A stretch of 64,000 nt of DNA from Mercenaria mercenaria (Eukaryota; Mollusca; Bivalvia; Venerida; Veneridae): the NCBI RefSeq assembly GCF_021730395.1, contig NC_069377.1, forward strand, positions 41,804,501 through 41,868,500. The letters are read 5' to 3'. A program made the translations under genes and the position numbers. Numbering within the stretch: the first letter of the stretch is position 1; each line of letters starts with the position of its first letter. The notes under the pieces were generated by a model. That model was not told where the DNA came from. It saw only the letters and a list, made by a program, of their open reading frames with translations, and did no database searches. Positions 12,870 through 24,940 of the stretch are shown here, piece after piece.

Positions 12870-13660
12870 CCGTATTTTTGAAATATATAAGTTATTTAAA
12901 ACCCCGTAATTTCCGGCATAAACGGTAAATATACGGATTGTATACCCAAGCATATACGGGAAATTTAATCCCTGTATTTCAAAATATACAAAACTATACA
13001 TACCGCCCGTATATCCATAATATACGTAACTATACGGAGTTGTATACAAAGAATATACTGAAATAAAGTCCCGTATTTTAAAAATAAACAAATTATTTAA
13101 TCCCGTATTTTCTGCATAGACGGAAATATACGGAGTTGAAACACCAAGCATAGACGGGACATATACGTGCCGATTTTCCGAAATATGCAAATTAATTTAA
13201 ATTCCCGTATTTCCGGCATATACGGGAAATATACGGAGTTGTAGTATACGAAGAATATACGGGAAATTTTAATCCCTGTATTTTTCGAAAATCTACAGAC
13301 TATACATAGTCCCGTATATCCAGAATATACGTGAAATATACGGGTTTTGTATATAACATATACGGGAAATATACGTCCCGGTATTTTCGTAATATACGGA
13401 ATTTATGTATTCCCGTACACCAACAATACGGGAATATAACGGTGTTGTAAGACGATTCAGAATAACCCGTTTGTAGAATTTCCCGAATTTCATAATATAC
13501 GGGGGTATCGTATACTAAGAATTCCGTATGTTCATAGTATACGAAAATCCGTAATTTTATTAGTATGATGACTATTAAATATACAAGCCCCGTACACGTC
13601 CGATTTTTAGTCTTCCCGTATTTCTTCCCGGTATGGGTAATATACGGGATCCCGTACACC
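12870..13660. repeat. Array of CCCGTATAT/ATATACGGG motifs
   Basis: More than twenty inverted or direct variants of CCCGTAT, ATATACGG and TTTCCGGCATA occur, with a loose higher-order spacing of about 120-130 bp. Open frames over this block are by-products of the repeats (Tyr/Ile-rich). Dense palindromic motifs of this sort often form the subterminal regions of DNA transposons. Compare the clusters at 24.9, 41.2, 41.9 and 57.9 kb. Confidence 0.65.
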
Positions 13661-14100
13661 CCCGTTATTAACCTTTTTTTCGCAGGGGGTATTTCGTTTT
13701 GAAGTCACAACTGTCAAAAAAGTTTGTTTTCAAATTATCAAAGAAGGAAAGACGTTCCGGCGGAAAGGCTTGCGGTTGCGAAAAAAAAAACCCGTCTCCT
13801 GCCTTAGGGGTGGATTAGAAAACCATTTAAGCTCCGTTGGAAAGGGGAAATAAAAAACAATGTAACCAAACGGATTATTTTTTTTTTATGGGTGGGTTGC
13901 CATTTTTTTTCCAAAGCGCCCTTTTCATTGTTTTTTCTTTTTTTTTGTCTTGTTTTCTTGCAGTTACTTAAAAAATTTGGAATTTTTGAATCTCCTTTGC
14001 TTAAAAAATTATTTGTTTTTGGACAAAAAAGTCTACATTCGTAATCGGGCCCCAAATAACAATTCCACCTTAAAGTTTTTTTTTTTTTCTTTTCGGAAAT
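13661..14100. other. Homopolymer-rich stretch, possibly low-quality sequence
   Basis: Runs of A, T, G or C of five to eleven bases are far denser here than in the flanks, often next to doubled letters. It may be a genuine repeat or an inaccurately called segment. No gene is supported. Confidence 0.35.
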
Positions 14101-16630
14101 CTTACATGCATTTACTAATTTGAGGCTAATATTATCGAATGCCGGTCCCTGTGTGTAAATAATTTATTATAGGAATGACTTCTGCTTCCTTGTCCTGAAT
14201 GTAATATATGTATAACATTTGCAAAATCAAGTGCACATTTTTAATTTGTATAAAACCCGGAAAACGCAAAAATTAATCCTCATATTGTCAATAAATGCAA
14301 GAGGAATTTTACATTTTTTAAATTGTTTTGACTGCAAAATATTTTCGAATTACTAGACAAGAATGTTACCACTGTATATGACATGATTTTAACAAAGTAA
14401 ATGTGAACTCACAAGAATAATTTGTGTCCAGAAACAAGGACCTATTGTCATTTTCGTCATCTTATTGCTGTCTGTTCCATAATGATCGCGACGAAAAAGT
14501 TTGTTTTGAAGGTTAATTTAATTACATTTCTTTTGTTCCTAAGCAAGTAATATTGCAATTAATACGTAATGGAGTTGTTAAGAATCGTATAAAAATGTTT
14601 ATCACTGGCATTACTGAAGTATAAACTCGGGTCATACATTCCATTTAGATTGTGACAAATGAAGTTGGAAGTATATCTATATGGTATAAAGTGTATAATA
14701 ATTACAGTGTTCTTTCCTCCAGCATCTCCTACACACGTGAGAATTTTCTCATATTATTAAAATTCATGTTCTTTATTACGTTCCCTAATGCAGATAAATG
14801 TTTAACATTATTGCAATAAAGAAATCGATGGGTATGTGATAGATGTGGACTGGTATGAAAAAATAAAAAAAATAGGGCATCCATGGCAATAAATTTAGAA
14901 ATAGATATCGGCAACCAACTACTAATGACAGTCGAAAGACAAATATATTCAATTGTAAATTATATACAAATAAATGGGAAAATATATTAATGCAGTAAAT
15001 CTACAAACGTATCAAACAAACTTTTCAATAATTGAGAAGACATACAGTCCTTTTGACCTGTCTTTATATCATCATATACATTTAAGTCGTGGGTTTTTGA
15101 TGTGCCTTCAAATTAACCTAGTGACATATCAATAGCATTTTAAACACTCTCAAGACATTTGAACATTGCTTTGACTTTTCCTCATAGTGAAGGGGAAACC
15201 ATTCGGTCTGTGGGCGAGAGTGGATTGTTATTAAGGTGCCGCAATGTCCTTAAGATGACATGAATTAGCTACAAGATTGTAAGGAAATTATATTTTCTCT
15301 TTCCAAGACGCGGAATAGTACTTCCTTTGAACAGGAAACTTCTATCGAAAATGCGAACATATTATGCTTATTTGTGACGTACTTTTGTACACTTAGGTTT
15401 CTTGGAAAACGCATTATTCACTTATGAGCTGAAACAGAGGGAGGAGGCTGTCACTGCAAATGGAAATGATCACTAACTGATAAAAGTTCAAAACATATTG
15501 TTAGCTAGAAATTTAAATTATTTTGGCATATACGATAACTATTTATAATAAATATTTCTCTAAATTGCAAACATATATTACGATATATAGTAAGTGCTGT
15601 ATTACCAATTTACAAGGTAAACAGTACAGGGTGACTGCCTATGTGTTCGAAGTTGTTTCACATTCTTTGCATTGTAGCACTCCACATGTATCTGGGGTAA
15701 ATCTTTCAAAATATCTACCACAGACAACAAACTTAACGCATGATATAAAGGTTTTATTACATCAAGATAATTTGTATGGAATTGTACGTTGTACGCAAAT
15801 TCACGTATTACTAATTTATTATAATAGTCTTATGTACATGTACTTTACCATTATGTTGTATCATAAAACAGATGAGTGGATTGACGCTTACATACAGACA
15901 TAAAACTAAACTCAGTCATGGTACAAATAAATGTGGAATAATGAAATGCCACCCAATGTCTGCGAATAGAGTGAAATTAGAATCCCACAACTATTTCTGC
16001 GCATAAAGTATACATAGCATTTTCGTTTAAGGACAAAAACATTTTAAATAAATGTAGATGGCATATATAAAATCAAAGTCGTACAGTGTAAAAGTATATT
16101 CAGATTTAAGCCAACCAGTTGTCAATTTCGAAAAAGTAATCAGTCGTCACGAATTGTAATCAGAGGATACGGACTTGTATTGACATTTCTGTATTAAAAT
16201 AACAGAGTAATTGCCCTGCATAGAAAACCTTTCGAAATTAATGTTGATACTCTTACGCTGTGGTAAACCTGTTCGTGAGAGATATTTAATGTGTAACACC
16301 TCTCATATCCCTTATCTGATGTATTGGATGGACTTCATGATCCCAAAGAACCAATAAATGTAACAACACTGCCACAAGCGGGGAGATTAAAATCTTTATT
16401 GAACATTAATTTCGACTATTTACTGCATGCATGATGCAAATCAATATAGTTCACCCCAGTAAAATGCAAATTTAAGGATAATTAATTCTCTTTGCTTTAA
16501 TAATCTCATTGCTTAGAGAGGTCACCTAATATATGGATTATTTTAACATAGATTCACTAATTTGTTTCTTGACTAAACAAATAATTTTGAAAGGGTGTGC
16601 ACATTATTTTTTTTTTGTTTTTAGATGAAA
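14101..16630. other. AT-rich non-coding stretch, no gene recognised
   Basis: The longest open frame (15,523-15,903 plus, 126 codons) has biased AT-rich composition and no domain I recognise, so I do not call it a gene. Nothing else structured was seen. Confidence 0.4.
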
Positions 16631-16634
16631 TCTG

Positions 16635-17865
16635 TTTTTAATGTTAACCATTCAAAACCGGTTACTGGAGGAACCCCGATCCTTTGTGGAGACGGGTGAC
16701 GGTTGTCAAGAATTTTCCACGTTGTTACAAATTCTCGACATGTAGCGGTTAGGTCAGCCTCCACCAGCATATCTTAACTTTGTGTAATAATAATTTTGTT
16801 TGATTCAAGTATATTGTATTAGGCCTCTGTTTCCAGGGCCTCGACGTGACCAATTTCTGCCAAACTTTAATCTGAACGAAATTAGATATACATTGCCATA
16901 GTAATTTGTTAATAGTAAAAATAATGTAATCATACCACTGTCTTGAGTTGTTCTTTTATAGTATTATTATTGGTCTTTGCCAAGCTGTCTTCAGTAATGT
17001 GTTTTTAATGTTAACCATTCAAAATCAGTTACTGAAGGAGCTCCGAACCTGTTGTGGAATGTCTTTAGCTAATGTCTTGTTGGTATAGTAATATACTTGT
17101 TGTAATTTAAACTAATTTTGGTTCCTTTTAGTTCTGCATGCGGAAGAAGGTCGTTTCCAAATAAATGTCAAGAGTTGTTCTTTATTTCTAATCGAAGGAA
17201 TCCTCGATTGTTTATACTTGCTGATGTTTAATATCCCACTCTCAAACCCTTTATTTTGCTTGTTAGATGCTCTCCGTGTTTTCCTTTTGCTTTATAGTTT
17301 CAGATACATCTTATGTGTTCAAGTTCGGCCTACCCACTTTCTTGCCTTCAGACGTTGCAGCTTCACATGCAATATTGACAGTATATGGAGAAATATTGAG
17401 AGTTTTCACATGTTTATTAATGGACAGTGCTTGATTTCCTGAACTGTGAAATGGTAAAATATATGAACGTTGAAATTTGTTACTTTTTACGTATGTCTGT
17501 TTTCTTATGTTCCTGATCACCGTTGAATTCTGATCCCAGGTGCGGCGGTTAGGTCAGCCTCCACCAGTATATCTTAACTTTTTGTAAGAAGAATTCTGTT
17601 TGTTTCAACATACTGTATTAGGACTGTGTTCCCAGGGCCTCGACATCTGCATTTTTAACTATATACTTTATATCATATGTATTTGTATATTGACATTTAT
17701 GTGAAGCAGTGACCAATTTCTGCCAAACTTTAATCTAAACGAAATTAGATATTAATTGCCATAATACTTTGTTATTATTAAAAATAAGGTAATCATACCA
17801 CTGTCTTGAGTTGTTCTTTTATAGTATTATTATTGTTCTGTGCCAAGCTATCTTCAGTAACAATT
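16635..17865 (+). repeat. Dispersed repeat, copy 1, with internal direct duplication
   Basis: The segment GGTTAGGTCAGCCTCCACCA to 'gctgtcttcagtaa' (about 16,748-16,998) is repeated at about 17,549-17,862, the second copy carrying an extra ~70 bp. The preamble 'ttaatgttaaccattcaaaa' also occurs twice (16,640 and 17,008). The stretch 17,130-17,640 is homologous, inverted, to parts of 55,375-56,530. It is therefore a transposable element or segmental repeat of unknown class. No protein was recognised. Confidence 0.65.
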
Positions 17866-17927
17866 TATTGCACTAAAGTCGTTTAGATTTTTAATTGAAA
17901 TGTAGAATATTTGATAAAATTTTTTAG

Positions 17928-18911
17928 GATTTCATAGTAAATACAATTCATGCTTCAATACTACTTCAGCATTGAGGATTTTAGTGCAGTTGCTACTGGG
18001 AATATGTGTTTTTTTAGTCTAAAACATTTCAAAATAATCAATCTAGGAATACTTCCATTAATTTTTGCAACAATGCAACATATTTTATAATATACATGTG
18101 TTTTCATTATTTTGTCATCACATTTTGATTATTTTAAGATTATTAAAATGCTTTGTAACCAAACTTCCTCCCCCATAACTTCAAATATTTACACTAAATT
18201 GTCAAGGAGAAGAAGGGGGTGTTTTCTACGGGAGACGCCATATTTGCAGATGTTAATATTTACTTAATATAATATTTCATGTGTACACTAATTTTACTAC
18301 TCACACAGCTTGGTTTAAACAGCCCTTTTTAGGTTTCGTGCTCAAAATTTTTAACGAAGTATGTAAAAAACGGAACAATGACTGCGTGTAAACAAATTTT
18401 TTAAAACTTCTATGATATAACCACGAACAGTCAAAGTATATGACATAAAGGACAATCTTTGTATTCCCAAAGCTGGAAATTCTGTGGTAAAGACCTCTCC
18501 AACTTAAACATGGCGTATATGAAGCATAATCATATAACCTAAAAAAACTAAAATCCAGTTGAAGGGAAATATATATCACTTGATTCCTTGTTACTTTCAT
18601 CTCATGCAGAAAACATTTATTTTCATTTTGTAAGACGAAACTGGATTATAGCAGAAGATTTGATAATGGTAAGATTGCATGGTAAATGCAATACATGCTC
18701 AATACTACGTTCAGCATTTAGGACTAGTGCAGTTGCTTCAGGAAGTGGTTTTTTCTTTGTATAAAACACTTCAAAATAATCTGCGAATACTTCAGTTAAC
18801 TTGCAATAATGCAAATATTTTCATAAACATTCCTTTGTTTATACATTATTTAAAATTCTTTGTTATATTTTAAGGTTGTTGTAATATGCTTTGTAACCAA
18901 ACCTCCGCCCC
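17928..18911 (+). repeat. Pair of ~240-bp direct repeats
   Basis: The segment at about 17,930-18,180 recurs at about 18,670-18,910 in the same order, with substitutions and small indels. Shared blocks include 'tttagtgcagttgct', 'tttcaaaataatc' and 'gctttgtaaccaaac'. The spacer of about 490 bp is unrelated. This is an old local duplication or two copies of one element. Confidence 0.65.
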
Positions 18912-20050
18912 TTGTCTAGTGTATTTTCTTTACATTAATAATAAAGTGCGATTTTTCTCGCTTGAACGTAACCCCATCACCCATGACGACTATGCTCTAT
19001 AATGTGCTAATGTAGGTTATGATAGGTACACAAGTTTAAAATCAAATGATTTTTTTTTGTGTGCCATTTTTTGCGAATACATTTCCTGAGAGTAATTGAT
19101 ACTTCTGCTATGTAGTATTCGGGCAAGTATTTTTCTGACACCTAGCCCCTCATTACCCCCCGTGGCGAAAAATGCAATTTGGAATGAGGTTTAGGAGTTT
19201 AATGAGTTTTCTGATACAAGACGTAGAACTTGTTTTTTACAATTGACGTACAAACTAAACCACCTTTGATAATATGTAATGATACACAGAACACAACTTT
19301 TCGGCGAAATATAAATTAAACAATAAATGAAAAATGCAAATTACCGAATATGCTTTTATTCATCAAAAGGTGTTCACAGTTCTGTTTTTAAACATTTGAT
19401 ATTAATGACCTGGTGACCTATCAAGTCATTTTAACTATATATCTTGTTTTATCTTGGCCCCGACAGAGACTATTCTGTATGTTGACATGTTATTATTTTT
19501 GACGTCTCCGTGAAAGGTTGTCTCTAGGGGCACTATTGTAAGACTAAATTTTAGGATTTCCATTTTTTTTTACTAAATTATATTTCTTTTACACAAAATA
19601 ACAGACTGATTTTATTAGAAAAACATATTTTAAAAAATATTTTACGTAATATTTATTGCATACACAACAGATTCATCATCTGTCAGTTGAGACATTAATG
19701 ATTCAAAAGCGGTCGTCACTGGAAATGCATTTTAGTTTGATTTTGGAAGTTGGGCAGTTTTATAAGCAAATCAAGTCTCATCTGATTTAACTTCCTTTTT
19801 CTTTTTGTCACATTACCTCTTTTACGTTTTAGGTTTTGATGAACCCGTTCATTGTCCCCGTCATAGTTTAGTAAGTGTCGAAAAAATTGTATTAAATGTA
19901 CTTTTCTTACAACAGAAACATAGCATTTTAGTATGTAACTGGACATATAAAGTAAACGAACTTTAAAATTTTATGGAAGAATGTAAATGAAAAAAAAAGC
20001 AGTTTCACCGATTACAATTTAAACCAGAGTCAGGGTAAAAACCTACAAAA
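18912..20050. other. Non-coding stretch, no gene recognised
   Basis: No frames with family resemblance and no repeat with readable ends. The Lys/Arg-rich minus-strand frame at 19,716-19,946 has no supporting splice or domain evidence. Confidence 0.4.
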
Positions 20051-20055
20051 ACCGC

Positions 20056-21117
20056 ATCTCGGGTTAAAAACTAGGTCACTAGGTCAAATCAAAGAAAAAC
20101 CTTGTGTATGCGATAGAGGATGTATTTTTCAATTGATCTTCATGAATTTTAGTCAGAATGATTACCTTGATGAAATCTAGGCCGAGTTCGAAAATGGGTC
20201 ATCTGGGGTCAAAAACTAGGTCACTAGGTCATATCACGTAAAAACCTTGTGTATGCGATAGAGGCTGTATTTTTCAATTGATCTTCATGAATTTTGGTCA
20301 GAATGATTGCCTTGATGAAATTTAGACCAAGTTCCAAAATGGGTCATCTCGGGTCAAAAACTAGGTCACTAGGTCAAATCAAAGAAAAACCTTGTGTATG
20401 CAATAGAGGCTGTATTTTTCAACTGATCTTCATGAAATTTAGCCAGAATGATTACCTTGATAAAATCTAGGCTGATTTCGAAAATGGGTCATCTGGGGTC
20501 AAAAACTAGGTCACTAGGTCAAATCGAAGAAAAACATTGTGTATGCAATAGAGGATGTATTTTTCAATTGATCTTCATGAAATTTGGTCAGAGTGATTGC
20601 CTTGATGAAAACTAGGTCGGTTTTGAATATGGGTTATCTGAGGTCAAAAACTAGGTCACTAGGTCAAATTAAAGAAAAATCTTGTGTATGCAATAGAGAC
20701 TGTTTTTTGCAGTTGATATTTATGAAATTTGGTCAGGTTGATTGCCTTAATGAAATCTAGGTCGAATTTGAATATGGGTCATCTGAGGTCAAAAACTAGG
20801 TCACTTGGTCAAATCAAAGAAAAAACTTCTGTATGTGATAGAGGCTGTATTTTTCAGTTGATCTTCATGAATTTTGGTCAGAATGATTGCCTTGATAAAA
20901 TCTAGGTCGAGTTTGAACATGGGTCGTCTAGGGTCAAAAACTAGGTCATATCTAAGAAAATGCTTGTTTTATCGCAAGAGACCAATTTTTTGGTCCAATC
21001 TTAATGAAAATTGGTCAGAATATTTGTTTCCATGAAATCACTAGGTCAAACATGTTTTACACTGTTATGGAGTGTTTCTTAGGTGAGCGACCTAGGGCCA
21101 TCTTGGCCCTCTTGTTA
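20056..21117 (+). mobile_element. Helentron-like element, AGCTCACC family, 5'-truncated
   Basis: Six or more units of about 145 bp carry the landmark CTTGTGTATGCGATAGAGG (20,101, 20,245, 20,390, 20,535, 20,680, 20,826). The 3' end is complete: TAGGTGAGCG (21,080), hairpin AGGGCCATCTTGGCCCT (21,094-21,110) and CTTGTT. The AGCTCACC start is missing. The array variant matches the element at 22,702 more closely than the one at 3,028. Confidence 0.7.
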
Positions 21118-21539
21118 TATATACATTATATAGTGACTGTTAATCTTTAAGAAACTAGCAGCATGACCTGAGAGAAGTTTGGTGATTGGAGGATAAGTAA
21201 TGCCTGACAGAGGGCAATAGACTGAAATTAATTGATCTCTTCATGGCCATAGGCTCTAATCAGATCAATAGCTGTAGAGAGAGACATCATTACCCACATG
21301 ATTTGATGATCTCTGTAATTTCCAGCTAGCTAGCTTAGTCTCTGTGAGAGACAATTATTCCTAAAAAGGAGCATTTATTGTAGTATGAGAGGCATTTAAA
21401 TTACAAGTCATGATTTGTATGCTGAAAATTATCAAAAATCATTATCAGATTAATTGCTACATGTAAATGAATGTACATGTTTGAAGTACAATTTGTGCTG
21501 AATTTTGATATCTTGAAAAAAAAATGTAAAATATCTTAC

Positions 21540-21588
21540 CTGTGCCAATACCCAGTATGAAAATCACAAAAGCAATGAATACTACCAT
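21540..21588 (-). CDS. Possible first exon encoding a signal peptide
   Basis: Reading the minus strand, an ATG at 21,588 in an AAAATGG context opens MVVFIAFVIFILGIGTG. This is a short hydrophobic stretch typical of a secretory signal peptide or membrane anchor. It runs directly into a strong splice donor (CACAG|GTAAGATA, exon end 21,540, phase 1). I could not find the following exon on the minus strand below this point. Any secreted product is unidentified and the exon could be an orphan left by rearrangement or a chance match. Confidence 0.35.
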
Positions 21589-21654
21589 TTTCAGCTCGAT
21601 TTTTCTAAGAAAAAGTAGAGCTATTGCACTCTTTCTGGCGTCAGCTCCGCCGTT

Positions 21655-22015
21655 GGTTAAAGTTTTTGATAAAGTCAAATATCTGTGTTACTATCAAAGC
21701 TATCGACTTGAAACTTAAAATTGTTCTTTATTATCAAAGTCTGCACCAGGAGAAACAATCCCCGTAACTCTGATTTGAATTTTGGCAGAGTTATGCCCCT
21801 TTTTAACTTAGAACTTTTTGGTTAAAGTTAAATAAAAAAACAGTAAAAAAAAACAAAAACAAAAAACAAAATTGATAAAGTCAAATATCTCTGTTATCAA
21901 AGCTTTTGACTTGAAACTTAAAATAGTTATTTACAATCAGCTAGTCTACACCAGGAGAAACAATCCCCATAACTCTGATTTGAATTTTGACTTTTTTGGT
22001 TAAAGTTTTATAAAG
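21655..22015 (+). repeat. Two-unit tandem repeat, Helentron-like internal sequence
   Basis: The unit GATAAAGTCAAATATCT ... CAGGAGAAACAATCCCC ... TTTGGTTAAAGTT occurs at about 21,668 and again at about 21,871. The wording resembles the array inside the element at 59,840. No element ends are visible, so this is a fragment. Confidence 0.55.
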
Positions 22016-22233
22016 TTTTTACTGGGAAAGCTCTAATTCAGATTCAAGCATTGCGAAAAGTCAAGCGTGCTGTCTTACGAACAGTTCTTGTTGTTCCAAA
22101 GTTAGTTTAAATGATGAAACAAGACACACATAACATGTACAATAAATTTACACAGTTCAAATACATAGATTGAAAAACAAGCTGGCAGCTTATATTAGTT
22201 ATGTACCAAAGTTGACCACAAATAACTTGGATA

Positions 22234-22400
22234 CTGCCTCAGTAGCCTAAAGGTAGAGTGCACGCTGTTAGTGCGGGAAGTTGTGGGTTTGCATCCTGGT
22301 CTTGTCCTACCAAAGACATTAAAATGGTACAAGTAACTTCCTTGCTTGGGATTGCAGGGGGGTAGGGGTGCACAATCTTTTTTTTACCTCCTACCCTAAA
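22234..22400 (+). mobile_element. tRNA-derived SINE
   Basis: The head has a box A-like TAGCCTAAAGGTAGAGTGC and a box B-like GTGGGTTTGCATCC with spacing close to a tRNA's. A SINE-type body follows ('gacattaaaatggtac', 'cttccttgcttggg'). RNA polymerase III promoter elements are therefore present, but the element is not a functional tRNA gene. The right boundary is approximate. Confidence 0.6.
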
Positions 22401-22521
22401 CTTTTTATTGGGGATAATTTTCCGCCTTTCAATTTTTAAAAAATATTTCCATTTCATTTTACACCTTTCACGTTGTTTTGCTGAAATACACGATTCTGAT
22501 TGGTTGGCAGTTATATCAAAG

Positions 22522-22701
22522 ATGGCAGCGCCCGTGATGCCAGCTTCATCAGTTTTGTGGCTTCGATTTAAAGCTATTTTGCATTATAAAACGGCCAAAA
22601 ACTTACAATTGTTCCAGAACACATATTAGTTGATGACATATTTCACCAGTATGATGATTTACCTGGCAGCTCTACATTGGAGAATTTCAAGGCCTCTTTT
22701 T
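22522..22701 (+). CDS. Candidate exon(s) of an unidentified gene, cut by a Helentron-like insertion
   Basis: An ATG in a good context (22,522) opens MAAPVMPASSVLWLRF and continues about 35 codons to a TAG at 22,627. From about 22,626 a second frame reads HILVDDIFHQYDDLPGSSTL and stays open into the T-run where the element at 22,702 begins. Beyond that element, at 23,621, the frame continues as LTGDWKRTF if the insertion is ignored. The two frames are one base out of register, so either a small intron, a sequence error or decay separates them. It may belong to the same gene as the exons at 24,247-24,860. I do not recognise the family. Confidence 0.35.
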
Positions 22702-23620
22702 TAGCTCACCTGAGCAATGCTGTCTGTCGTCTGTCAACATTTAGCTTGTGTATGCGATAGAGGCTGTATTTTTCAACTGATCTTTATGAAATTTGGTCAG
22801 AATGATTGCCTTGATAAAATCTAGGCCAGGTTTGAAAATGGTTTATCTGGAGTCACAAACTAGGTCACTAGGTCAAATCAAAGAAAAACCTTGTGTATGC
22901 AATAGAGGCTGTATTTTTCAACTGATCTTCATGAAATTTTGTCAGAATGATAACCTTGATGAAATCTGGGCCGAGTTTGAAAATGGTTCATCTGGGATCA
23001 AAAACTAGGTCAAATCAAAGAAAAACCTTGTGTATGTGATAGAGGCTGTATTTTTCAACTGATCTTCATGAAATTTTGTCAGAATGATTACCTTGATGAA
23101 ATCTAGGCCAAGTTTGAAAATGGGTCATCTGGGGTCAAAAACTAGGTCACTAGGTCATATCAAAGAAAAACCTTGTGTATGCGATAGAGACTGTATTTTT
23201 CAATTGAGGTTCATAAAATTTGGTCAGAATGATAGCCTTGATGAAATTAAGCTAAAGTTCGAATATTTGTCATCTGGGGTCAAAAACTAGGTCGCTAGGA
23301 CAAATCAAAGAAAAATGTTTTGTATGTGATAGAGGCTGTATTTTTCAATTGAGGTTCATGAAATTTGGTCAGAATGATTGCCTTGATCAAATCTAGGTCA
23401 AGTTCGAATGTAGGTCATCTTGGCTCAAAAACTAGGTCACTAGGTCAAATGGAAGAAAAGACAAGTCTTGTTTACACTTAAGATACCACCTTTTTGGTCC
23501 TATCTTGATGAAAATTGGTCAGAATATTTGTTTCTATGAAATCACGAGGTCAAACATGATTACACTGTTATGTTGTGTTTCTCAGGTGAGCGACCTAGGG
23601 CAGTTTTGGTCCTCTTGTTT
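22702..23620 (+). mobile_element. Helentron-like element, AGCTCACC family, complete ends
   Basis: Starts at the T-run with AGCTCACCTGAGC, with about five units of roughly 145 bp sharing CTTGTGTATGCGATAGAGG-type landmarks. It ends CTCAGGTGAGCG, hairpin AGGGCAGTTTTGGTCCT (23,597-23,613, compensatory-looking change in the stem) and CTTGTTT. It appears inserted into or next to a coding exon (see 22,522-22,701). Confidence 0.7.
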
Positions 23621-24246
23621 TTTGACAGGAGACTGGAAACGGACCTTTTTTTTTTTTTTGCCTAAGTAAAATTTAGCCCACAAAAATAACACAGGCTGAA
23701 CCAGGAATAAAGGGCAATAAATGGGTCCGAATAGAAACAAACTTCTGAAGTTACTTCCACTGTTAATGGGTCCATGAGAAGTTTTGCTTTTTATTCATAC
23801 CATACCTTTTGATGTGAACTGGTTCAAAGTATGACAGTTGAGGATACATAATTTCACATAGGTAACATTACAAGGGTAAAGGTTGCCTTACCATGTTAAA
23901 GCTGTCATGTCAACATAAAAAAGAAATTGCTTAAGGGTGTACATTTATTCACATCAATCTGGTTCATGTATTCAGGCTATGGTATGATATATGCATATGC
24001 AAAGTTAAATTGTTTCATTTTGATAAAATCTTCATGTTAATTTATGTAAAGTTTGGATCCACAGGAATATAATATTTAATAGAGCAGCCAAATACAAGAT
24101 AAAAAATACACTTAAATGTGACATCAAAATATTTGTTATACATTATATTGTGTTTCATTCATGCCTGTTTATTAAATAATAAACAAAGGTATGCAACACA
24201 AAGTTTCAGTGTGGTGAATGCAAATAAAAACTTTTTTTTTTTGGAG
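23621..24246. other. Non-coding or intronic stretch
   Basis: The first 30 bases may continue the exon at 22,522-22,701. Thereafter nothing is recognised until a 14-T pyrimidine tract and AG acceptor at 24,245-24,246. Confidence 0.35.
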
Positions 24247-24860
24247 GATTTTTGCTTGTGCTGTTGATTAAGATGGTGCAAGTTTTAAGGGACTGTAAGC
24301 ACATGTCTGATGTTTTGTTTGAAATGCATGGACAGTGTGATGAGTTGATTAATTTATCATCATTGATAGAGGCTGAGGAAGATAGTGATGAGGATATTAT
24401 AATCTTAAAGGTGATTCATTCATTGATTTGTCTTGATTGACTGGGTAATTGATTGATTGATCATTTCATACAAACTGAGAAGGATGGTGATGATGATGAC
24501 TATGATGATGATGATGATGAAATCATAACATGTATTGCACTCTTTTCACCTTAATATTAAAATGAGGTATTTAATAAAATGGCAAATAAAGAGATTACAT
24601 ATAGGAATCTGGCTTTTTGTTTTCAATAAATAAATCTCTAAAATGATAATATAAACTGTTTCTAAAATGCTGATTGACCACCTTTCTGCTAGGTTTGTTG
24701 TAGTCTGTGTTCAGACCCTGTGTTTTATTCAGAGGAAATAACTTCTGAGGCTTTTCAAATTTTGTATAATTATGTCCCTTTTCTTCTCAAAACACTGGTA
24801 GATGATCAGAGCCAAGAAAGATGGTCACAATATATAAGAAGAATGATTAAAAAATTTTAA
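24247..24860 (+). CDS. Last two exons of an unidentified gene
   Basis: Exon one runs 24,247-24,410, after a long T tract and AG. It contains MVQVLRDCKHMSDVLFEMHG and an acidic EAEEDSDED segment, and ends AAG|GTGATT in phase 0. Exon two starts after CTGCTAG at 24,693 and reads in frame through CSLCSDPVFYSEEITSEAF and WSQYIRRMIKKF to a TAA at 24,858-24,860. The phases agree and both exons are fully open. The product looks helical with an acidic linker and a basic C terminus. I recognise no family. The stop lies only about 80 bp before the left end of the large transposon, and no AATAAA is seen in that gap, so the native 3' UTR may have been displaced. Confidence 0.5.
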
Positions 24861-24940
24861 AAAGATTATCTAGTTGGTATCCAGACTAGGTGTGCAGGTA
24901 AGGCAAAGTTTAATACTCTCCATGTTGGAGGCAAAATAGT

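Noticed and set aside
12780-13659. Tyr/Ile-rich minus-strand frames of 119-136 codons
   Set aside because: They consist of translated CCCGTATAT motifs with no independent protein signature.
15523-15903. 126-codon plus-strand frame
   Set aside because: No domain, no splice support, AT-driven composition; expected by chance in sequence this AT-rich.
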